Positions 8,549-15,282 of a stretch of 64,000 nucleotides of DNA are shown here, piece by piece. The position numbers were made by a program, and so were the translations under genes. The DNA is from HNR sp040400085 (lineage in GTDB: Bacteria > Actinomycetota > Actinomycetes > Actinomycetales > Microbacteriaceae), in the NCBI GenBank assembly GCA_040400085.1, contig JBBAQX010000015.1, forward strand, positions 1 to 64,000, given 5' to 3'. Numbering within the stretch: the stretch's first letter is position 1; each line of letters opens with the position of its first letter. The notes under the pieces are model-generated. The model did not search any database. It had not been told where the DNA came from and was given only the letters and a program-made list of their open reading frames with translations.

Positions 8549-9787
8549 CTATGCTGTACCGGCAACTCGCACGGGCACGGATTCAAAATGGTTGATGGCC
8601 GTGAACTGGGTGTCTCCCTCGCCCTCAGTGATCCAGTTAATGCGGGCCTCGCCGTCGAGTTCCCAGTTGGGCCAATTCGACAGCAGCACGCGAAGGAACG
8701 CGCGTGACTCGTGCTCTGTGATATTCATTCCCATGCACGAATGTCTGCCGAAACCGAAGGCAACGTGGGGTTTGCGGTCGCGGTGAATGTCGAGAACGTT
8801 GGCGTCGGGCCAGACGCCGCGGTCGTGATTGGCCGACACGAAGCTGAGCAGCACGTAGTCTTCGGGATCCGCCGGGGACCCGTCAGCGGGACGCGCCGAT
8901 GCCGGAATCCGTTCCATCTTGGGAAGCGGTGACAGGTAGCGGGCGAACTCCGCAATCGCGCTGTTATGCGATTCGGGATGCTCCGTGAGGTGCTCGCGAT
9001 CCGTCGCGTTTGTCGTCAGGTGCCAGGTAATGCCCGTGATGAGCTTAATGACGGTGTCTCGTCCTCCGGCGAGGAGCACGTTGGCGATGCCGTGCATTTC
9101 CTTACGGGTGAGGGGGATGTCGTCCACGACAAGCTGTGATACCGAGTCCCAGACGTCCATCGTGTCGGGGTCAGTGTTGGGATTGTCCTGCGCGTGGTTA
9201 AAAACGCGAGTGAGATAGCGCTCGAGGGTTGCTCCCGAGCGCTGTGTGGACTGCTCGAAGTTGCGCTCACGCTGTGCGCTCTGATCGGTCGGGGTCAGCG
9301 TTCCTGCGGCGTATGCCTCTGCCATCCAGACGTCAGGTCCCCAGGATAACCATTCGTCGTAGTCTTGAGGGCGGTTGTAGATGATGGTGAGGCATCCGAT
9401 GACATAGGGGAGTGCGAGGTCGGTTGGGATGTCCCCGCCGCCCTGTGCCGTAATCTTCTCGATGAGTTTGTGGGCGAGTTCTTCGAATTGCCCCACCTTC
9501 GGTTCGATCGCAGCGCTCAGAAAGAGAGGCTGAACTGCGGCACGGAACTTCGTATGTCTCGGCGGGTCTGCTTCGAGGGGGAGCTGACGGTAGTCACGCA
9601 CGTCTCTGTCGCCCTGCAGATCGCTCGAGTAGTTTTCGTAGTCGCGCGCTGCCGCTCGTACGGCGTCGTAGCCGCGGATCTCGTGCCGTTCGGATTTTTG
9701 CGATTCTGGCTGTACTGATCCTGGCTGTACTGATTCAGTATGTAGTGATTCAGTCTGTAGCGATTCAGTATGTAGTGATTCAGGCAT
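8549..9787 (-). CDS. Cytochrome P450
   Basis: A 412-residue soluble bacterial P450. The I-helix oxygen-binding motif is LLAGGRDTV, the K-helix ExxR is EFAR, and the heme-binding loop is FGFGRHSCMG with the thiolate ligand at Cys351. There is no membrane anchor. The first 35 residues are low-complexity five-residue repeats of the SLHTE/SLQTE/SVQPE type encoded by a 15-bp DNA repeat. This extension is probably translated, because GGAGG lies 5 nt before ATG 9787; the conserved fold begins only after it. Electrons should come from the ferredoxin and reductase encoded divergently at 11.2-12.7 kb. The substrate is unknown. Confidence 0.92.
   Translation of the reverse strand: MPESLHTESLQTESLHTESVQPGSVQPESQKSERHEIRGYDAVRAAARDYENYSSDLQGDRDVRDYRQLPLEADPPRHTKFRAAVQPLFLSAAIEPKVGQFEELAHKLIEKITAQGGGDIPTDLALPYVIGCLTIIYNRPQDYDEWLSWGPDVWMAEAYAAGTLTPTDQSAQRERNFEQSTQRSGATLERYLTRVFNHAQDNPNTDPDTMDVWDSVSQLVVDDIPLTRKEMHGIANVLLAGGRDTVIKLITGITWHLTTNATDREHLTEHPESHNSAIAEFARYLSPLPKMERIPASARPADGSPADPEDYVLLSFVSANHDRGVWPDANVLDIHRDRKPHVAFGFGRHSCMGMNITEHESRAFLRVLLSNWPNWELDGEARINWITEGEGDTQFTAINHFESVPVRVAGTA
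9702..9785. repeat. 15-bp tandem repeat, about 5.6 copies, in the P450 N-terminus
   Basis: Units start at 9702, 9717, 9732, 9747 and 9762, with a partial sixth. The plus-strand unit is GATTCAGTATGTAGT or the diverged GATTCTGGCTGTACT. The period is exactly five codons, so copy-number changes keep frame. Copies 3 and 5 are identical. Confidence 0.95.
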
Positions 9788-9801
9788 CCTGCCTCCGTGT
9801 C

Positions 9802-9812
9802 GATAATTAAAA
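9802..9812. promoter_or_regulatory. GATAATTAAAA motif upstream of the P450 gene
   Basis: This 11-bp AT-rich motif lies 15 bp upstream of the P450 start. The identical 11 bp recurs at 11088-11098 between the ROK regulator and the ferredoxin operon. ROK repressors generally bind AT-rich sites, so the pair is a candidate operator set. Assignment is inference. Confidence 0.4.
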
Positions 9813-9835
9813 TTAGAAAAGTTTTTATTAGGTTT

Positions 9836-11044
9836 TCAGTCTACGAAAGAACCGGGGCTCGACACAAGTCTTGAGAAGACAAGATCGGCTGCGCCGTCGA
9901 GCAACCCAACGGACGCGTCGGGTGCCGATGCGAATCGAGTGTCAACCGCAATATGTCTCAGTGCAATCTGTGTGAATGAGTCGAGCAGATGTTCCGGGAA
10001 TCGCTGAAACAGAGATCCGAGAAATCCGCCAAGGATTATGAGCTCAGGGTTTAGTGTGTTGGCGAGGTTGCCAAGGGCGACGCCGAGGGTGCGTAATTGA
10101 TGCTCGGCAATCCGCGCGACGGAAGGGCTCTCGGACCTCAAGATCAGCTCACCTAGCTCATGGTCGTTGACTAACCCTTGCTGAAATTCCGACTCGAGCT
10201 CATCGCGCCGGACGAGCGCCTCGAGTGTTCCCGTCTTACCGCCAAAGTCAGAATTGTCATTCTCGGAGATCCTCATGTGGCCAAGCTCGCCGGCGAGGCC
10301 GGTAGCCCCTCGCACGAGCTGATTGTTGACGATCAGGCCGCCGCCGATTCCCCCGAAGGAGGAAAAAATATACAGCAGATCGCTGACACCGGCCCCGTGC
10401 CCGCTCCGATGCTCATAGCCCGCCACTATCCGAGCATTGTTCTCGATCCATACGGGGATCCCAAGGGCCTCAGTGAGAGGCCCCGCAAGATCGATTTCAC
10501 CCCAACCCAGGCGAGACGCGCCCAGAACCTGCCCACTGCGAGGATCTATTTGCCCGGGAACCGCTATTCCGGCCCCGATTATCCGTAGATCCTCGGGTAT
10601 GGCCTGAGAGAGCCTCTCGACCTCGGTCTTAATCGCGGCGATGACTTTTGGTGGTCGTCCGTTGGCTGTGGGAATGCTGCGAGAATCAAAGATGTGCCCG
10701 TCGAAGCCTATGGCACCAATCCTGATGACGTCGCTGTCGAGTGCGATTGCCAAGGCTACGATAGAGGATGCAGGGCTAACGACATGCGCAGGCCTGCCCG
10801 CTCCGGTGAGTTGTGGCTCTGCGAATTCGCGGACAAGGCCGGCCTGGGTGAGTTCCGAGATTATCCCGGCCAGCGCTGATTTGCTGAGGCCTAATTGCTT
10901 TGACAGGTTCGCCCGAGAGAGGGGGCCACCGTAGTGAATCGTTCTCAGGAGGGCGGACAGTATGGATTGCCTAAAAGTGTCTTTTCCCGGTTGCTGATCA
11001 CGGTTGGCGGCTCGAGCGGGTTCCCGTTCTCTGTCCTGGGGCAT
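9836..11044 (-). CDS. ROK-family transcriptional regulator with lost zinc motif
   Basis: A 402-residue protein with an N-terminal winged HTH (GPLSRANLSKQLGLSKSALA, about residues 40-60) and a ROK sugar-kinase-like domain. It resembles the NagC/Mlc/XylR repressors. Two hallmarks are degenerate. The ATP-binding DxGxTK motif reads ALDSDVIRIG, and the CxCGxxGCxE zinc site reads DFGGKTGTLEA with all cysteines replaced. Glycine-rich SSFGGIGGGLIV and GELGHMR are kept. AAAGG is 7 nt before ATG 11044. It lies between the P450 gene (same strand) and the divergent ferredoxin operon, so it probably controls both. Loss of zinc ligands suggests altered effector recognition. Confidence 0.92.
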   Translation of the reverse strand: MPQDREREPARAANRDQQPGKDTFRQSILSALLRTIHYGGPLSRANLSKQLGLSKSALAGIISELTQAGLVREFAEPQLTGAGRPAHVVSPASSIVALAIALDSDVIRIGAIGFDGHIFDSRSIPTANGRPPKVIAAIKTEVERLSQAIPEDLRIIGAGIAVPGQIDPRSGQVLGASRLGWGEIDLAGPLTEALGIPVWIENNARIVAGYEHRSGHGAGVSDLLYIFSSFGGIGGGLIVNNQLVRGATGLAGELGHMRISENDNSDFGGKTGTLEALVRRDELESEFQQGLVNDHELGELILRSESPSVARIAEHQLRTLGVALGNLANTLNPELIILGGFLGSLFQRFPEHLLDSFTQIALRHIAVDTRFASAPDASVGLLDGAADLVFSRLVSSPGSFVD

Positions 11045-11087
11045 ACGATACCTTTCGCGAGTTGCTCCGCCGGTCTAGGCGTGTAAA

Positions 11088-11143
11088 GATAATTAAAACA
11101 TTTTTTGAACATTTATGTCACAATGCTAGTAGCCAAGCTAGTA
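11088..11143. promoter_or_regulatory. Divergent ROK/ferredoxin regulatory region
   Basis: Contains the second GATAATTAAAA (11088-11098), a TTGAAC -35-like hexamer at 11105-11110, and a direct repeat of GCTAGTA at 11125-11131 and 11137-11143. The 176-bp intergenic region should hold promoters for the ROK gene leftward and the ferredoxin operon rightward. Confidence 0.4.
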
Positions 11144-11220
11144 ACTATTGCTTGCGAACATTGTTGAGCAAACGCTGCAGTAAGTGTCAAAGAACCAGAC
11201 CAGCAAGAAGAGGATTCATC

Positions 11221-11412
11221 ATGATCGAGATTAAAGTGGATATGACCACCTGCCAGCACTACGGCCAATGCGTCTTCGAAGCACCGAACGTTTTCCAGCT
11301 CAATGCCGAAGACCACCTCGAATGGAAGGCCACCGCAGACGACTCGGAACGTGAAAATGTTGAAGCCGCAATCGATGTGTGCCCCATGCAGGCAATCTCC
11401 CTCGCGGACTAG
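11221..11412 (+). CDS. [3Fe-4S]-type ferredoxin of the P450 system
   Basis: A 63-residue ferredoxin. The cysteine pattern is CQHYGQC near the N-terminus and VCPMQAI near the C-terminus, that is CxxYxxC followed by CP. With three cysteines and Tyr at the fourth-ligand position, it fits the actinobacterial P450 ferredoxins that carry a 3Fe-4S cluster. ATG 11221 is preceded by AGAAGAGG; an in-frame upstream start near 11062 lacks one and would add a basic unrelated extension. It should carry electrons from the reductase encoded next to it to the divergent P450. Confidence 0.93.
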   Translation: MIEIKVDMTTCQHYGQCVFEAPNVFQLNAEDHLEWKATADDSERENVEAAIDVCPMQAISLAD

Positions 11413-11427
11413 CTAGCCGGATAGATC

Positions 11428-12666
11428 ATGCCGCACACGCAACCCGAAGACGACGTGCCTGTCCTGATCGTTGGAGCATCGCTCGGCGCACTCAGAACTG
11501 CCGAAGCGCTCCGCCGGTCCGGATACGTCGGCCCGCTAACCGTTATCGGCGACGAAGCCCATCTTCCCTATAACCGACCACCGCTCTCAAAAGCCGCGCT
11601 CAGTGACGGCGTCAGCCACGACGATCTAGCCTTTCCTCTTCGTTCCGTGATCGATGACGTGCGGTGGATGCTCGGCACCCGGATCGTGTCGGCCGACCTC
11701 GACGCCCGCATCATTCGCGACAGCAACGGGCACGAGCATCCGTATCGCGCACTCGTCGCGGCAACGGGTGTGCGGGCCCGCCGATTGAATTTTCCTGAGG
11801 CGGCCAACAACGCCTGTTTTGCGGTGAGAACCCTTGATGACGCACACGCGTTGAGGGCCTCACTCCAGCCGGGTTCCCGCGTGGTTATCATCGGGGCCGG
11901 ATTCATCGGGTGCGAGATAGCCGCCACCGCGCGAACGCTTGGTTGTGAGGTCACCGTGATTAGTTCGCATCCCGTGCCCTTAGCGAGGCCCCTTGGGAGT
12001 GAACTTGGCGGGGAGATAATGCGCAGGCATCAGGCTCACGGGGTGCAGTTTCTGGTCGGGCGAACAGTGACCCAGGTCGCCGCCGGTGCCGAAAACATGA
12101 ACATGGTCACTCTCGATGACGGGAGCTCCCTCGAGTGCGACGTTCTCATCGAAGCGGTGGGGTCGCACCCCAACACAGAATGGCTGCGCGACAACGACCT
12201 GAACCTTGAGTCCGGAGTCCTGACCGACTCTCAACTGCGCGCCGTGCGGGCCGACGGCACGCCCTGGCCTGACGTGTTTGCTGTCGGCGACATCGCCCGG
12301 TTTCCCAATGCTCTCTACGATAACGAAGCCCACGCGGTGGAACACTGGAATATCCCGAGCGAAACCGGAAAACGTGTCGGCGAAACGCTGTCGCACTACC
12401 TGGCTGGCCCCGCCGCTGTAGCAGAACCGGCAGAACGTTTTGCCCCCGTTCCGTCATTCTGGAGCGACCAATTCGAGATCCACCTGCTCGCGTACGGCAC
12501 CCTCGTGCGCGCTGATCGCAATGAGCTCCTGCACGGCGAGCTGGGCGACGATTGCATCTTCGGTTATTTTCAGGGCGACCGGCTGGTCGGAGTATGTGGC
12601 ATCGGCATGCGCGCCACTGTTATGAAGTACCGGGCAGAGTTAGCCGCAACGGGGCAGCGCGTATGA
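11428..12666 (+). CDS. Ferredoxin reductase, FAD/NAD(P)-dependent
   Basis: A 412-residue oxidoreductase of the putidaredoxin-reductase/rubredoxin-reductase type. It has an FAD-binding Rossmann motif (VLIVGASLGALRTAEAL, about residue 12), the segment LPYNRPPLSK typical of this family, a second NAD(P)H Rossmann motif (VVIIGAGFIGCEIA, about residue 151) and VFAVGDIARF for FAD near residue 287. It lies 15 bp after the ferredoxin and overlaps the next gene by 4 bp. It is the expected NAD(P)H-to-ferredoxin step of a class I P450 chain. Confidence 0.93.
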   Translation: MPHTQPEDDVPVLIVGASLGALRTAEALRRSGYVGPLTVIGDEAHLPYNRPPLSKAALSDGVSHDDLAFPLRSVIDDVRWMLGTRIVSADLDARIIRDSNGHEHPYRALVAATGVRARRLNFPEAANNACFAVRTLDDAHALRASLQPGSRVVIIGAGFIGCEIAATARTLGCEVTVISSHPVPLARPLGSELGGEIMRRHQAHGVQFLVGRTVTQVAAGAENMNMVTLDDGSSLECDVLIEAVGSHPNTEWLRDNDLNLESGVLTDSQLRAVRADGTPWPDVFAVGDIARFPNALYDNEAHAVEHWNIPSETGKRVGETLSHYLAGPAAVAEPAERFAPVPSFWSDQFEIHLLAYGTLVRADRNELLHGELGDDCIFGYFQGDRLVGVCGIGMRATVMKYRAELAATGQRV

Positions 12667-13685
12667 CGGCTAAGCCTAATAAATTCTCCTACCGTTGGGC
12701 TCACTATTATCAGGAAGACCTCGTTTATCAGGAAGATGCCGTTTATCAGGAAGACACTGTCGTGTCGCCTGACGCACCGCACTGGTCCCACGCTGGACTA
12801 ACGCTCACTGCAGAAGGCTTACTCGCATTTCCCGCGGCAGACGGGAGCACGCTCGTCCTGCTTGACCCTGAGACCGGCGTGCGCCGGACGGCGCGTACCG
12901 GGCTCACAGAGATGCACGGGCTTGCGGTGGGCGATGCTGACGACCTCTGGATTGTCGACCCGGGAGAGAAGTCCCAACCGTCACGAGCCTACGAACCCGT
13001 GAGTCTGCCCGGCAGAGTGGTGCGAATCGACCACCGCGGAAACGTTCTTCAGGAGCTCAGTCAACCGGAGCATCCCGCGTATATCGATCGATGCTGGCGG
13101 CCGACCTCGATCGCCCTCGGGCCCGAATCGATTTGGGTCGCCGATGGCTACGGCGCCGGGCTCGTGCACAGATTCGGCCGGGACGGGGAGCATCAACTCA
13201 CAATCGACGGCGCACAGACCGGAACGCCGTTCGACTGCCCGCACGGATTGATTATCGATAAACGAAGCTCGTCTCCTACCTCGGGTCAGCTCCTGATCGC
13301 AGATCGTGGTAACAGGCGCATCGTCAGCATGACACCCGACGGCGCAGTAAGCGGGGTCATCACTGATCGGCGCATGACCAGCCCCAGTAGTTTCGCCCAG
13401 CACGGCAATCTACTCGTCGTCACCGAACTCTTTGGTGGGCTGCTAGCGCTGGGCGAGGCGAACGAGGTTATATCGATGGGGATGGATGCCCCGGATACGG
13501 TTCCCCTCGGTGGCTGGCCGGAAGACCCCTGGCCAAATAGTCGACGGCTTGGCTCGTTTGAACGGCCCGTTCTGAGCGACAACGAGCTGCATAGCCCGCA
13601 CGGTATCGCGATTGGCCATGACGGGAGCATCTACCTCACCGAATGGGTGATCGGCGGACGGTATCTGCGGTTAAAACCGAGCTGA
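12663..13685 (+). CDS. NHL/SMP-30-like beta-propeller protein
   Basis: A 340-residue protein, started at ATG 12663 because this overlaps the reductase stop (ATGA). Repeated blade-like segments (IWVADGYG, GQLLIADRGNRRIVSM, SPHGIAIGHDGSIYLTEW) indicate a six-bladed NHL or SMP-30/gluconolactonase propeller. No signal peptide is seen, so it is probably cytosolic. Near the N-terminus are three YQED-type hexapeptides encoded by an 18-bp repeat. In this operon it could be a lactonase or hydrolase acting on the P450 product, or a binding protein. The catalytic metal residues cannot be assigned with confidence. Confidence 0.78.
   Translation: MTAKPNKFSYRWAHYYQEDLVYQEDAVYQEDTVVSPDAPHWSHAGLTLTAEGLLAFPAADGSTLVLLDPETGVRRTARTGLTEMHGLAVGDADDLWIVDPGEKSQPSRAYEPVSLPGRVVRIDHRGNVLQELSQPEHPAYIDRCWRPTSIALGPESIWVADGYGAGLVHRFGRDGEHQLTIDGAQTGTPFDCPHGLIIDKRSSSPTSGQLLIADRGNRRIVSMTPDGAVSGVITDRRMTSPSSFAQHGNLLVVTELFGGLLALGEANEVISMGMDAPDTVPLGGWPEDPWPNSRRLGSFERPVLSDNELHSPHGIAIGHDGSIYLTEWVIGGRYLRLKPS
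12708..12761. repeat. 18-bp tandem repeat, three copies, in the propeller gene
   Basis: Units at 12708, 12726 and 12744 follow TATCAGGAAGAnnnnGTn and encode YQEDLV, YQEDAV and YQEDTV. The repeat lies before the first propeller blade. Confidence 0.95.
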
Positions 13686-13710
13686 CCGCACGCTGACCGC
13701 CTAAAGCGTG

Positions 13711-13902
13711 TAAGATGGGCCTGTACTTCGGCGAGGGATGTTGGTGATACCGGCATCCGTTATCGACGCGGTGGGTGAGGCGTAAGTCTTTCCTCACGCT
13801 GCGACCGGCGCGAGTTGAACACAGACCTGGGCCTCACGGCTCATCACAATAGATCTGAGCCTCATGGCTCACGAAAACCGGGGACAACCCCAAGGAGTAA
13901 AC
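13711..13902 (+). promoter_or_regulatory. rplY promoter and long structured 5' leader
   Basis: A TAAGAT -10 box (13711-13716, preceded by TG) lies nearly 190 bp before the rplY start, implying a leader of about 180 nt. Within it are GATACCGG-CAT-CCGTTATC (13746-13764, one mismatch), GTGAGG...CCTCAC (13775-13797) and TGAGCC-TCAT-GGCTCA (13856-13871), then AAGGAG before the start codon. Stacked hairpins suggest control at RNA level, possibly autogenous, but no described RNA family was recognised. Confidence 0.45.
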
Positions 13903-14505
13903 ATGAGCACCGACAATAGCTACAAGCTTGACGCTGAGCACCGCACCAGCTTTGGTAAGGGCGCTGCCCGCAAGATCCGCGCCGCAGGCAAGATTCCTGC
14001 TGTCATCTACGGACACGGAACCCAGCCCCAGCACGTGACCCTTCCCGGTCACGAGATCAGCCTGATCATCCGTAAGGCAAACGCTGTGATCAACCTTGAC
14101 ATCGAGGGCACCGAGCAGCTCGCCCTCGTAAAGGATGTTCAGCGTGACCCCGTTCGTCAGATCATCGAACACATTGACCTGATCGTAGTGAAGAAGGGCG
14201 AGCTGGTTGAGGCCGAGGTTCCCGTACACGTTGAGGGCGAGCCCTTCCCCGGAACCCTCGCAATGCTCGAGCTCAACACGCTGCGTTTGCTCGTGGAAGC
14301 TACGAACATCCCCGAGAGCGTTGTTGTTAACGTTGACGGACTCGTTGAGGGTAACCAGATTCACGCAGAGGGCGTCACCCTGCCCAAGGGTGCGAAGCTT
14401 GCTGACGAGGCAGACCTGCTCGTTGTAAACATCGTTATGCCTCGCTCGAATACCGCAGCTGATGACGCAGCAGATGCCGCAGCAGCGGCAGCTGACACAC
14501 AGTAA
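13903..14505 (+). CDS. rplY: 50S ribosomal protein L25/general stress protein Ctc
   Basis: A 200-residue L25 of the long CTC type: an N-terminal 5S rRNA-binding domain (KGAARKIRAAGKIPAVIYGHG, about residues 18-38) plus the C-terminal TL5 beta domain (KKGELVEAEVPVHVEGE onward). It ends in an Ala/Asp-rich tail (DAADAAAAAADTQ), common in actinobacterial L25. ATG 13903 has AAGGAG 7 nt upstream, so the in-frame upstream ATG near 13864 is not needed. Gene order rplY-pth-mfd is typical of actinobacteria. Confidence 0.96.
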   Translation: MSTDNSYKLDAEHRTSFGKGAARKIRAAGKIPAVIYGHGTQPQHVTLPGHEISLIIRKANAVINLDIEGTEQLALVKDVQRDPVRQIIEHIDLIVVKKGELVEAEVPVHVEGEPFPGTLAMLELNTLRLLVEATNIPESVVVNVDGLVEGNQIHAEGVTLPKGAKLADEADLLVVNIVMPRSNTAADDAADAAAAAADTQ

Positions 14506-14542
14506 CCTCGCCGTTATTGTTCGTTAGCTAAGAACTAACCGC

Positions 14543-14594
14543 CGAGCCCGCCGGAGCCAATCGTGAAAATTCGCGACTTGTTCAGGCGGGCTCG
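14543..14594 (+). other. 10-bp inverted repeat between rplY and pth
   Basis: CGAGCCCGCC at 14543-14552 and GGCGGGCTCG at 14585-14594 are perfect reverse complements around a 32-nt loop. No T-tract follows. It could be a weak terminator/attenuator after rplY or a structure affecting pth translation; it lies entirely upstream of the chosen pth start. Confidence 0.4.
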
Positions 14595-14649
14595 AGCCGT
14601 TAACCCAGATCGTATCGAAAATGTAGATCGTGTCGAAGGAGAAGAAAGC

Positions 14650-15234
14650 GTGGCCGAAACGTGGTTAGTGGTTGGGCTTGGAAATCCCGGACCCAAGTAC
14701 GAAAAGACCCGGCACAACGTTGGCCAAATGGTTGTTGACGAGTTAGCCTCACGCTATTCCGGACGGTTTTCGAGGCATAAGGCCAACGCCATGGTCGCAG
14801 AAATTCGTACCGTACCCGGCGGGCCAAAGCTTGTCTTGGCCAAGCCCAATAGCTTCATGAACGTCTCGGGCGGGCCGGTTGCCGGGCTGCTGAACTATTA
14901 TTCGCTCGGCGTTGATCGGCTGATCGTTGTGCACGACGAGCTAGATATCGACTTCGATACGATCAAGCTGAAAGTTGGCGGCGGTCACGGCGGTCACAAC
15001 GGCCTGCGCGATATCGGGAAGGCTGCCGGAAGCCCCGACTATACCCGGGTTCGCGTCGGAATCGGGCGCCCGCCCGGGCGACAAGACCCTGCCGACTACG
15101 TGTTGCGCGAGTTCGGCTCGTCGGAAAAACAACTGCTTCCCTCGCACCTCAGCGATGCCGCCGATGCCGTCGAAACGGTCGTCTCACATGGCCTGCTCGA
15201 GGCGCAGCAGCGGTTCCACGCTCCCAAAGGTTAA
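14650..15234 (+). CDS. pth: Peptidyl-tRNA hydrolase
   Basis: Releases peptides from tRNAs that drop off ribosomes. I start it at GTG 14650 (AAGGAG 8 nt upstream), giving a 194-residue protein that begins VAETWLVVGLGNPG, as normal for the family; an in-frame start at 14563 would add 29 unconserved residues. Catalytic and substrate-binding motifs are complete: NPGPKYEKTRHNVG with the catalytic His, KPNSFMNVSG with Asn, and VVHDELDIDF with Asp, then GGGHGGHNGLRDI. Nothing is missing. Confidence 0.96.
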   Translation: MAETWLVVGLGNPGPKYEKTRHNVGQMVVDELASRYSGRFSRHKANAMVAEIRTVPGGPKLVLAKPNSFMNVSGGPVAGLLNYYSLGVDRLIVVHDELDIDFDTIKLKVGGGHGGHNGLRDIGKAAGSPDYTRVRVGIGRPPGRQDPADYVLREFGSSEKQLLPSHLSDAADAVETVVSHGLLEAQQRFHAPKG

Positions 15235-15270
15235 CTTTCGCCGAGTGGCCGCGTGTCGGTGGGCGCGCGG

Positions 15271-15282
15271 TAAGATAATGCA
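15271..15282 (+). promoter_or_regulatory. Leaderless promoter of mfd
   Basis: TAAGAT (15271-15276) ends exactly 6 nt before the GTG start at 15283, and there is no Shine-Dalgarno. This spacing puts the transcription start on or next to the start codon. The same arrangement occurs before hisS and the tetR gene. Confidence 0.6.

Noticed and set aside
11062..11412. Longer start for the P450 ferredoxin
   Set aside because: The added 53 residues are basic and unlike ferredoxin, cover the promoter region, and lack a Shine-Dalgarno; ATG 11221 has one.
14563..14649. N-terminal 29-residue extension of Pth
   Set aside because: Not family-like; overlaps an inverted repeat; GTG 14650 has AAGGAG at proper distance.
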